A stretch of 8,225 nt of DNA from Thermoplasmata archaeon (lineage in GTDB: Archaea; Thermoplasmatota; Thermoplasmata; UBA184): NCBI GenBank assembly GCA_021826525.1, contig JAKAZU010000037.1, positions 1 through 8,225 on the forward strand, read 5' to 3'. Shown in pieces: positions 1-6,425 of the stretch. Each line of letters begins with the position of its first letter. The stretch's first letter is position 1. A program made the position numbers and the translations under genes. Below the pieces are notes generated by a model. The model saw only the letters and a list, made by a program, of their open reading frames with translations, did no database searches and was not told the origin of the DNA.

Positions 1-16
1 GGCCGCGTGGGGCCAT
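1..16 (-). CDS. possible 5' end of a downstream gene, cut by the window edge
   Basis: An ATG lies on the minus strand at 16-14, three bases after the TGA of the HAD phosphatase gene, with a GAGG-like run across the junction. Only five codons (M-A-P-R-G) are visible before the window ends, so no product can be suggested. The spacing would fit the tightly packed operon upstream, but a chance ATG is just as easy to imagine. Confidence 0.2.
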
Positions 17-19
17 CCC

Positions 20-679
20 TCAGTTGGCCGGGAAGGCATCCAGAAGGCGGAGGACGTGCGTGAGATCGTGGTCGGACGCTGCGAGCACGTTGGTCGCGGA
101 GTCCCGAACGGCCTGGTCCTCGGGCTTGAAGGCGATGCCGATGCGGCTGCGCCGGAACAGGGCGACATCGATCTCGGAGTTTCCCACGCTCGCCGTCTCA
201 TCGGGGTGGATGCCGAGCTGCTCCTGGATCCGAGCGAGCACCTCGTCCTTCTTCTTGATCGGAACGCGCAGGATCCCTTCGTCCGTCAGCTGCCCCAGGG
301 CGTCCGTGCGGATCCCGTTCGCGAGCACGTAGTCCATCCGGAGCTCCCGTCCCACGCGTCGGGCCAGGACGTCGATCCCTCCGCTCACGATCGCGGTGAG
401 GATCCCACGTTCGCGGAGGCCGCGCATCAGCTCCCGCGCTCCCGGCATGAGCGGCACCTGAGCCAGGATCTCTTCGAGGTCGGAGACCGAAATTCCGGGG
501 CGTACGGTCTTCCAGAGTCGCACATCGGTCCGGATGAACTCGAGGTCGTCGATCGACCCTTCCATGAAGCGGCGGAGCCCCTCCGCATTGGAGAGGCCGA
601 GATGCTCGTGCACGAAGCCCCAGGAGCTGCTCACGTTGACGAGCGTGCCGTCCATGTCGAAGGCGGCCAGCTTAAGCAC
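20..679 (-). CDS. HAD-superfamily phosphatase, phosphoserine phosphatase (SerB)-like
   Basis: This 219-residue protein has the order of motifs of a HAD subclass IB phosphatase. Motif I is FDMDGTLV at residues 7-14, with nucleophile Asp8 and acid/base Asp10. A helical cap covers roughly 16-75, motif II is VSGG at 98-101, and motif III is a lysine in the KKK run at 142-144. Motif IV is GNSEID at 166-171, then a GIAF stretch at 181-184 as in SerB proteins. Such enzymes hydrolyse small phosphomonoesters in the cytoplasm with Mg2+; phosphoserine is the best-known substrate but the sequence does not prove it. Motif IV is odd: the usual GDxxxD aspartate is Asn167, while Asp171 is kept. The GTG start at 679-677 puts Met/Val four residues before the first beta strand and overlaps the reductase stop codon by 8 bp; GAGG lies about 5 bases upstream of it. 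Longer upstream reading runs into the reductase gene and has no HAD-like content. Family is sure; substrate is not. Confidence 0.88.
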   Translation of the reverse strand: MLKLAAFDMDGTLVNVSSSWGFVHEHLGLSNAEGLRRFMEGSIDDLEFIRTDVRLWKTVRPGISVSDLEEILAQVPLMPGARELMRGLRERGILTAIVSGGIDVLARRVGRELRMDYVLANGIRTDALGQLTDEGILRVPIKKKDEVLARIQEQLGIHPDETASVGNSEIDVALFRRSRIGIAFKPEDQAVRDSATNVLAASDHDLTHVLRLLDAFPAN

Positions 680-1652
680 GGCTGCCTCGCGCGATCGCGT
701 CCGCCTCTTCGAGGATCTTGCGTGAAGGGCGGACCCCCCACGCCGCGAGGTTCGAGTCGATCTGCTCCGGGCGGCTCGCCCCGAACAGGGGCGCCGCACC
801 CCGAGCCTCGAGCCAGTGGAGCGCGATCGAGGCGAGCGGGACGCCGGCCGCGTTGGCCAGCGCCTGGAGAGCGCGTGCACGCTGCTGGATCACCGCGAAG
901 CGATCGGGTTCGAAGATGCGATGCGCGAACCGTCGGACCTCCGCAGGAACCCGCTTTCCCGTGAGATATCGACCGTGGAGGAGCCCGCGCGCGAGCGGCG
1001 TGTACGCCTCGACGACCATCCCGCGCGCCCGGCAGTACTCGAGGACGGGATCCCCGTCTTCCCGATCGAAGAGGTTGTAGCGGACCTGATTGACGACGAT
1101 GCGGGCTTCCGCGAGGGCGGCCTGCGCCGTTTCCATCTCTTCGACCGAGAAGTTCGACACGCCGATCGCCCCGATGCGCCCCTGTTTCCACATCGCCTCC
1201 AGGGCCGCCATCGTCTCCTTGAGAGGTACGTGCGGATCGGGAGCATGGACGAGATAGAGATCCACGTAGGGGCGGCCGAGGCGTTCGAGGCTGCCGACCA
1301 AGGATGCGCGGAGCTGCTCCGGTCGCAGGTGTTCCCAGGAGACCTTCGTGACCAGGAAGGAGTCCTTCGCGAGCGTCGGGGTTCGGTTCAGGGCTTCTCC
1401 GAGCACTCGCTCGGATCGCCCGTTCCCGTACACCTCCGCGGTATCGAACCAACGCATCCCGGCATCGATCGCGTGCTCGAGGCTGCTGCGGGTCTGCTCC
1501 TCCTCGGAGCGTTTCCATCGGCCCATGCCCCACAGTCCGAGGCCGAGAGCCGGATGGGGTTTCTTCGAGCCGGGGAGCGGGATCGTACCAATGGCGGTCC
1601 GTGGGGGATCGACCTGGGCGCGCGATGCGCGGGTCTTCCGAGCCGGTGTCAT
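672..1652 (-). CDS. aldo/keto reductase family oxidoreductase
   Basis: This 326-residue protein is a single (beta/alpha)8-barrel aldo/keto reductase, a cytoplasmic NAD(P)H-dependent enzyme interconverting carbonyls and alcohols. The catalytic tetrad is complete: Asp70 and Tyr75 in FDTAEVYGNG, Lys103 in LVTKVSW and His136 in YLVHAPDP. The GVSNF signature is at 164-168, NQVRYN at 188-193, and the cofactor-binding end PLFGASRPEQIDSNL sits at about 288-302. About 22 residues before the barrel (rich in Arg, Ala, Pro, Thr) look disordered. The ATG at 1652-1650 shares the four bases ATGA with the valS stop codon, and GGAGGG stands 9 bases upstream inside valS, so translation is probably coupled to valS. 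That overlap fixes the start; the frame further upstream is a shadow of valS. The 3' end overlaps the phosphatase gene by 8 bp. The physiological substrate cannot be read from the sequence, and a link to tRNA charging is not implied by the family. Confidence 0.92.
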   Translation of the reverse strand: MTPARKTRASRAQVDPPRTAIGTIPLPGSKKPHPALGLGLWGMGRWKRSEEEQTRSSLEHAIDAGMRWFDTAEVYGNGRSERVLGEALNRTPTLAKDSFLVTKVSWEHLRPEQLRASLVGSLERLGRPYVDLYLVHAPDPHVPLKETMAALEAMWKQGRIGAIGVSNFSVEEMETAQAALAEARIVVNQVRYNLFDREDGDPVLEYCRARGMVVEAYTPLARGLLHGRYLTGKRVPAEVRRFAHRIFEPDRFAVIQQRARALQALANAAGVPLASIALHWLEARGAAPLFGASRPEQIDSNLAAWGVRPSRKILEEADAIARGSRA

Positions 1653-4336
1653 GGTCCCGAACCCTCCGAGGGCTCCGCGCTCTTCAGGTTCGCGTCGATG
1701 CGCTTGAGGCGCTCGTCCAGCTCCCGTGCCTTCTCCTCGGCCTCCTGGATGACCGCCGGCGGAGCGCGCTCGCGGAATCCCGGATCGGCAAGACGCGCGC
1801 GGGTTTTCCTCAGTAACGCGGCGAGCTTGTCCCGTTCCCGACGGAGCGTCTCGGTATCCTCGGCCGACGCCGCCGGCCGGAGGATGAAGTACTCCCCTGC
1901 CGCCGAGACCCGGGTCGCCGCGCCTTCCGGGGTCGCTTCGCTCGGGTCGAGCAGTTCGAGCGGATGTACCCGAGCGAGTTTCTCGATGGCCGCACGCTCC
2001 GCCATCAACAAAGTGCGGACCTCCTCGTTCTGAGGTCGGATCCAGGCGGCGGGGATCGTCTCGATAGCGACGTGCTCCTCGGCACGCAGGTTCCGCAAGA
2101 GCCGGATCGAATCGAGCAGGATCTCCATCCGTGCCTCCGCGAGCGCATCGCGCGGGACCTCCGCGGCCGAAGGCCATGGGGCGACGGCCACCGACTCGCC
2201 TTCATGGGGGAGCGCGTGCCACAGTTCTTCCGTCATGTGGGGAACAAAGGGGTGAAGGAGGCGAAGGGATCGCTCGATCACGAACAGGAGCGTTGCCTGC
2301 GCCGCCCGTTGGCTCACCGCGTCGCCCTTGCCCGCCAGCCGGTCCTTGATGAGCTCGACGTACCGGTCGGCGAGATCGTGCCACAGAAACTGGTAGAGCG
2401 AGGTGGCCGCCTGGGTGATCTCGAACCGGGCGAGGGCCGCGTCCACAGCGGAGACCGTCGCGGCGTAGCGCGAGAGGACCCATCGATCCTCGAGCGGGGA
2501 GCGGGCATAGATCGGTGGGGGACTCGTCGGGGGCACGGTTCCGCTCGGCGTGTGCGACTGGGCGAATCGGGTCAGGTTCCACACTTTCGTCAGGAAGTTG
2601 CGGGCGCCCTCGAGGGGCCCGCGTCCAAACGGTCCGTCCTCGTCCGTGGGCGTCGGGAACACGAGCGCGAAGCGTGTCGCGTCGGCTCCTCGCTCGGTGA
2701 TCACCGAGAGTGGATCCGGAGAGTTCCCGAGATGCTTCGACATCCTCCGGCCTCGGTCGTCGCGCAGCATCCCGGTGAGGTAGACATCGGAGAACGGCGC
2801 ACGGCCCGTGAAGTACAGTCCGGCCATCATCATCCGGGCGACCCAGAAGAACATGATGTCGCGACCGGTCACGAGTAGGTGCGTAGGGTAGTAGTGGGCG
2901 AGATCCGCCGTCTCTTCGGGCCAGCCGAGCGATAGGAACGGCCACAGCCACGAAGTGAACCACGTGTCCAGGACGTCGGGGTCCGGTATCAGCTCCCCGC
3001 ACCCGCACTTGGGGCAGGATTCCGGAGCGTCCACGTAGACGATCTCCTCCTGGCACGCCGCGCAGCGAGAGACGGGGATCGGATGGCCCCAAACGACCTG
3101 ACGGGAGATGCACCAGTCCTGGATCGTCTCCATCCAGCGGAAGAACGACAACGTCCATCGATCGGGGTGGATGCGGACGACCCCGTCCCGGACGGCGGCC
3201 GCCGCGGGATCCGCGAGGGGGCGCATCTTCACGAACCACTGGGTGGACAGGCGGGGTTCGATCACCGCGTCCGATCGTTCCGAGCGCGCCACGCTGTGCC
3301 GATACTTCTCCGTCCGCAGTAGCAGGTGGGCCTCCTCCAGCCGCTTCACGGTGGCTTCCCGGCCCCGTTCGCAGTCAAGCCCCCGGAGCTCGGGGGGGAC
3401 GAGATCCCCCTCGAGCCGCCCCGAAACGTCGAGGATGCTCGCCGGAAGGGGAAGATCGGGGTGCCGCCGATAGATCTCGTAATCCACGAGATCGTGGCGA
3501 GGGGTCACTTTCAGCGCACCGGCCCCGAACGCCGGATCGATCGCCGTATCGGTGACGACGGGAACCCGGCGGTTCCCGATCGGCAGCAGGACCTCTCGGC
3601 CGACGTCGGAAGCATGTCGCGCATCATCTGGGTGGACCGCCACCGCCACGTCTCCAAAGATCGTCTCGGGGCGGACGGTGGCGACCTCGAGGCCGCCGGG
3701 GCTTCCATCGGCCCAGGGGTAGCGAACGAAGTACAGCAGCCCGTCCTCCTCCGCGTGGGTCACCTCGAGATCGGAGACGGCCGTGCGCAGCCGCGGGTCC
3801 CAGTTGACCATCCGTTCCCCCCGGTAGATCAGCCCCGCCCGGTAGAGCTGAGCGAAGACCTCGCGCGTGGCTCGCGCGGCCGGCGGGTCCATCGTGTACC
3901 GGTACCGGGTCCAATCGACCGAGAACCCCCCGGCTCGGGTCTGTTCTAGGATGCGGGGTTCGTGCTCTTGGCGCCAGAGCTCGATCTGCTCGAGGATCTG
4001 CGCGCGCGGCAGATCTTCCAGTCGGACGCCCTCCTTCGCGAGCCGTCGCCGAACCTCGACCTGTGTCGCGAGGCCCGCGTGATCGAGCCCCGGTACCCAG
4101 AGCGTGGCATTCCCTTTCATTCGGTGCTGGCGCACCAGGATGTCCATTACGGAGTAGCCGAGCATGTGGCCCATCGTCAGGATGCCCGTGACGTTGGGCG
4201 GCGGAATCGGGACGGTGAAGTACGGGCGGTTCGGACGATCCGGAGCACGGAAGTAGCCGTGGGCGGCCCAATCCGCCTGCCACCGCGCTTCGATTGTCTT
4301 CGGGTCGAAGCGGGACGGGAGGGCGGGAGTGCTCAC
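1649..4336 (-). CDS. valS: valyl-tRNA synthetase, bacterial-type architecture
   Basis: This class I synthetase charges tRNA-Val with valine in the cytoplasm. In numbering from the upstream ATG (subtract 4 for the GTG start), the ATP site HIGH motif is TMGH at 58-61 inside PPPNVTGILTMGHM. The editing (CP1) domain follows with TVRPET at 224-229 and TPRHDLVDYE at 282-291. A zinc-ribbon-like cluster has Cys429, 432, 445 and 448 (plus 450), then DVLDTWFTS, and the KMSKS loop reads RMSKH at 535-539. A tRNA anticodon-binding helical domain spans about 620-780 and a charged coiled coil fills about 828-890. Length (895-899) suits the family. PPPNVTG, WVPGLDHAGLATQ and the C-terminal coiled coil are bacterial ValRS traits; archaeal ValRS usually has PPPTxSG and no such coil. 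I prefer the GTG at 4336-4334 because GGAGG lies exactly 5 bases before it; the in-frame ATG at 4348 has no Shine-Dalgarno site and would place that site inside the coding region. The stop overlaps the reductase start (ATGA). Confidence 0.97.
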   Translation of the reverse strand: MSTPALPSRFDPKTIEARWQADWAAHGYFRAPDRPNRPYFTVPIPPPNVTGILTMGHMLGYSVMDILVRQHRMKGNATLWVPGLDHAGLATQVEVRRRLAKEGVRLEDLPRAQILEQIELWRQEHEPRILEQTRAGGFSVDWTRYRYTMDPPAARATREVFAQLYRAGLIYRGERMVNWDPRLRTAVSDLEVTHAEEDGLLYFVRYPWADGSPGGLEVATVRPETIFGDVAVAVHPDDARHASDVGREVLLPIGNRRVPVVTDTAIDPAFGAGALKVTPRHDLVDYEIYRRHPDLPLPASILDVSGRLEGDLVPPELRGLDCERGREATVKRLEEAHLLLRTEKYRHSVARSERSDAVIEPRLSTQWFVKMRPLADPAAAAVRDGVVRIHPDRWTLSFFRWMETIQDWCISRQVVWGHPIPVSRCAACQEEIVYVDAPESCPKCGCGELIPDPDVLDTWFTSWLWPFLSLGWPEETADLAHYYPTHLLVTGRDIMFFWVARMMMAGLYFTGRAPFSDVYLTGMLRDDRGRRMSKHLGNSPDPLSVITERGADATRFALVFPTPTDEDGPFGRGPLEGARNFLTKVWNLTRFAQSHTPSGTVPPTSPPPIYARSPLEDRWVLSRYAATVSAVDAALARFEITQAATSLYQFLWHDLADRYVELIKDRLAGKGDAVSQRAAQATLLFVIERSLRLLHPFVPHMTEELWHALPHEGESVAVAPWPSAAEVPRDALAEARMEILLDSIRLLRNLRAEEHVAIETIPAAWIRPQNEEVRTLLMAERAAIEKLARVHPLELLDPSEATPEGAATRVSAAGEYFILRPAASAEDTETLRRERDKLAALLRKTRARLADPGFRERAPPAVIQEAEEKARELDERLKRIDANLKSAEPSEGSGP
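1662..1667 (-). promoter_or_regulatory. Shine-Dalgarno site of the aldo/keto reductase gene
   Basis: GGAGGG on the minus strand, inside the 3' end of valS, 9 bases before the ATG that overlaps the valS stop. It supports the chosen start and translational coupling. Confidence 0.6.
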
Positions 4337-4341
4337 GGATT

Positions 4342-4346
4342 CCTCC
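4342..4346 (-). promoter_or_regulatory. Shine-Dalgarno site that selects the valS start
   Basis: GGAGG on the minus strand, 5 bases before a GTG (4336-4334) in the valS frame. The in-frame ATG at 4348 immediately precedes it, so if the ATG were used this site would encode Glu-Glu. The perfect sequence and spacing favour GTG; leaderless or weak initiation at the ATG cannot be excluded. Confidence 0.6.
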
Positions 4347-4429
4347 ATCCGTTCGCGGACCGACTCATGAACACGAGGTCGAGCGGAAACGGCACGATGA
4401 AGGTTGCCCTCGGATCGACCTGCGGCCGT

Positions 4430-5905
4430 TCAGCGGGACCGAACTTGCGGGAAGAGGATCACGTCCTTGATCGATTTCGCTCCGGTGAGCGCCATCACGA
4501 TCCGCTCGATCCCGAAGCCGATCCCCGTCGCGGGAGGCATTCCGTGGCGCAGGGCCTCCACGAACTCGGCGTCGTACGCGTAGCGGTCCTCCCCACGTGC
4601 GGTGAGCTGTTCCTGGAAGCGTCGTTCCTGCTCGTCGGGGTCGTTCAGTTCCGTGTAGCAATTCCCGATCTCGAACCCACGGCAATGGACCTCGAACCGC
4701 TCGACCCGACCTGAGAGGCTCCGGTGGCGCTTCGCGAGGGGGGTGGTCGATGCCGGATGATCGACCACGAACGTCGGGCGATCGATCGTCGGCTCGACGT
4801 AATGCTCGAAGAGCTTGTCCAGAAACACGCCCGGCGGAGAGTCGGCCGGCACGGTCGCGCCGCACCGACGGGCGAGCTCGCCGAGCTCGGGAGTCGGCCG
4901 GGAGAGGAGGTCGCGGATCCCGCTGCGCTCCTCCAGCGCCTGAACGAAATCGAGGGTAGCGAACGGAGGACGGAACAGTTGCGCGGCGGATCGCGCCGCT
5001 TCCGAGTCTGGTTGCCACTCGAGCATTCGGGCCCCCAGGCGCTCAAAGAGCCCCTCCATCAGGCGGCGCATGTCGTGGTAGTCGGCATACGCCCAATAGA
5101 GCTCGAGCATCGTGAACTCGGGCGAGTGGGTCGAATCGAGATCCTCGTTGCGGAAGCACCGGCCGATCTCGTAGACCCGTTCCAAGCCGCCGATCAGGAG
5201 CTGCTTCAAGGAGAGCTCGATAGAGATCCGCAGCTGGAGCTCGGAGTCGAGGTACCGAGAGCGGGTCACGAAGGGAGCCGCGGCGGCGCCTCCCGCGACG
5301 CGTAGGAGGATCGGGGTCTCGACCTCGAGGAAGCCCGCGGCATCGAAGTAGTGGCGGATCTCGCGCGTCAGGAGCGAGCGCAGGCGGAATCGCTCTCGGC
5401 TCTCGGCGGAGGACATGAGATCGAGATAGCGCCGGCGGATCCGCTCTTCGGGGTCCTGCAGCCCATGGAACTTCTCCGGGGGCGGCGCGATCGCCTTGGC
5501 GAGGAGCTCGAGAGATTGGATCCGAAGTGAGGGCTCTCCTCGGCGAGAGACCGCCGGCATGCCGACCGCTCCGACGATGTCCCCCGGGTCGAGGTCGGCG
5601 AGCCAACGCGTGTAGGTTTCTTCCCCGAGCTCATGGATCGTGAGTAGCAGCTGCAGCGTCCCCGATGCGTCCTCGAGATCGATGAAGGAGGTGCCGCCGT
5701 GAGCGCGGATGGTGAGCAGCCGACCGGCGACGCGCGCGGTTCGACCGACGACCTCCTCCCCAGGCGCGAGCGAGCTCGTGAGGACCCGGACCTCACGGAT
5801 GAGGGTCCGATCCGGGAACGACCAGGGGAAGGGCTCGCGTCCCTCGGCCCGCCAGCGAGCGATCTTCCCGCGTCGTTCGCGCTCGAGATGAGACTCCTCC
5901 GGCAT
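4430..5905 (-). CDS. lysS: lysyl-tRNA synthetase, class II
   Basis: This 491-residue class IIb synthetase attaches lysine to tRNA-Lys in the cytoplasm, normally as a homodimer. An N-terminal helix (1-20) leads into an OB-fold anticodon-binding domain at about 52-138. The catalytic domain follows with motif 1 around 185-200 (FLEVETPIL). The strand GGAAAAPFVT lies at 205-214. Motif 2 spans 243-266 (RVYEIGRCFRNE, then THSPEFTMLELYWAYADY, ending at 276). Lysine-site residues lie near FEIGNCYTELND at 411-422. Motif 3 is GIGFGIERIVMAL at 461-473, and the chain ends in DVILFPQVRSR, like other LysRS C termini. All parts are present and the length is normal. The ATG at 5905-5903 starts just before the expected N-terminal helix; only a weak AGGGG lies upstream, and reading further upstream merely shadows the preceding gene. 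Many euryarchaea use the unrelated class I LysRS, so a class II enzyme is informative about lineage or transfer. It lies 46 bp after the orphan gene and 81-93 bp before valS. Confidence 0.97.
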   Translation of the reverse strand: MPEESHLERERRGKIARWRAEGREPFPWSFPDRTLIREVRVLTSSLAPGEEVVGRTARVAGRLLTIRAHGGTSFIDLEDASGTLQLLLTIHELGEETYTRWLADLDPGDIVGAVGMPAVSRRGEPSLRIQSLELLAKAIAPPPEKFHGLQDPEERIRRRYLDLMSSAESRERFRLRSLLTREIRHYFDAAGFLEVETPILLRVAGGAAAAPFVTRSRYLDSELQLRISIELSLKQLLIGGLERVYEIGRCFRNEDLDSTHSPEFTMLELYWAYADYHDMRRLMEGLFERLGARMLEWQPDSEAARSAAQLFRPPFATLDFVQALEERSGIRDLLSRPTPELGELARRCGATVPADSPPGVFLDKLFEHYVEPTIDRPTFVVDHPASTTPLAKRHRSLSGRVERFEVHCRGFEIGNCYTELNDPDEQERRFQEQLTARGEDRYAYDAEFVEALRHGMPPATGIGFGIERIVMALTGAKSIKDVILFPQVRSR

Positions 5906-5951
5906 CGTGGCCCCTAGGCGGGAGGCGGAACGGAGGAAAAAGGGTGCGTCG

Positions 5952-6353
5952 CTAGGCCGCGATGCCATCAAGCGAGAATTGCTCGATGGCTCCGGGGCGC
6001 ATGAGGACGAGGCGCTCGGGGAGCCCGGGCTCCTTGCCGTCGGGGCGCGCCGGTTCGTGGAGGAGCAAAAACGTACCGAAGAAGAACTCCGCGGTCGCAT
6101 CACCGCCTCCGATCCCGTAGCTGACGTAGTCGGAGAAGTAGACGTGGATGTGGCCGGAGCGGCGCTTGCGGACCGCCGACAGGAAGGCCGAGAGTTGCTC
6201 AGGTCCTTTGCGCTGAAGCTCCTCGACCAGATCGCGCAGGAGCGGGCGGAGCGACAGTCCGGAGAGGCCGTCGTACGCAAGGTAGACGGCAGGACGTGGC
6301 TCGAGAGCCACGACATCGAGACGCAGCACTCCTTCGACCGGCTTGGTGCGCAT
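5952..6353 (-). CDS. hypothetical protein of 133 residues, unrecognised
   Basis: I do not recognise a family. The frame is open from ATG (6353-6351) to TAG and uses mostly G or C at third codon positions like its neighbours, which supports real coding. The chain looks like a small soluble alpha/beta protein. Strand-like segments cover about 7-25 (VEGVLRLDVVALEPR onward), a charged amphipathic helix about 36-65, a strand HIHVYFSDY at 68-76, then a glycine loop YGIGGG at 79-84. A hydrophobic stretch EFFFGTFLLL at 89-98 is too short for a convincing membrane span, and a C-terminal strand lies around 114-118. There is no signal peptide and no cysteine. The gene starts 72 bp after the thermosome stop and ends 46 bp before lysS. 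A CATAAT-like box about 24 bases upstream of the ATG could serve a leaderless transcript, but this is weak. No function can be assigned. Confidence 0.75.
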   Translation of the reverse strand: MRTKPVEGVLRLDVVALEPRPAVYLAYDGLSGLSLRPLLRDLVEELQRKGPEQLSAFLSAVRKRRSGHIHVYFSDYVSYGIGGGDATAEFFFGTFLLLHEPARPDGKEPGLPERLVLMRPGAIEQFSLDGIAA

Positions 6354-6425
6354 CGATGAGCCTACCTGCTCTGGATTATGAGGCCTTCGGCCGGTGCACG
6401 AGCGCAGCCCGATCGCTCAATCGCT

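Noticed and set aside
56..964. 302-codon plus-strand open frame
   Set aside because: Antisense shadow of the HAD phosphatase and reductase genes.
816..2033. 405-codon plus-strand open frame
   Set aside because: It lies across the antisense of the reductase and valS genes, spans their junction and resembles no protein family.
1653..2177. 175-codon N-terminal extension of the reductase frame
   Set aside because: It is a frame shadow of the valS coiled-coil and anticodon-binding region; the ATGA overlap gives a better start.
4333..4429. Short open minus-strand stretch between lysS and valS with plausible-looking residues (ATFIVPFPLDLVFM)
   Set aside because: It has no good start codon or ribosome-binding site, ends inside the valS start region, and LysRS is complete without it, so neither a gene nor a lysS frameshift is supported.
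5937..5941. T5 run on the minus strand just after the orphan gene, as a possible archaeal terminator
   Set aside because: Five T bases alone are short for an archaeal U-tract terminator, and lysS follows at once.
5906..6316. 137-codon N-terminal extension of the lysS frame
   Set aside because: The extension is Ser/Arg/Pro-rich, overlaps the orphan gene in another frame and has no counterpart in LysRS proteins; the ATG at 5905 fits the family N terminus.
6382..6392. GGCC-TTC-GGCC hairpin after the thermosome gene
   Set aside because: Only a four-base stem with no T-run after it; too weak to call a terminator.
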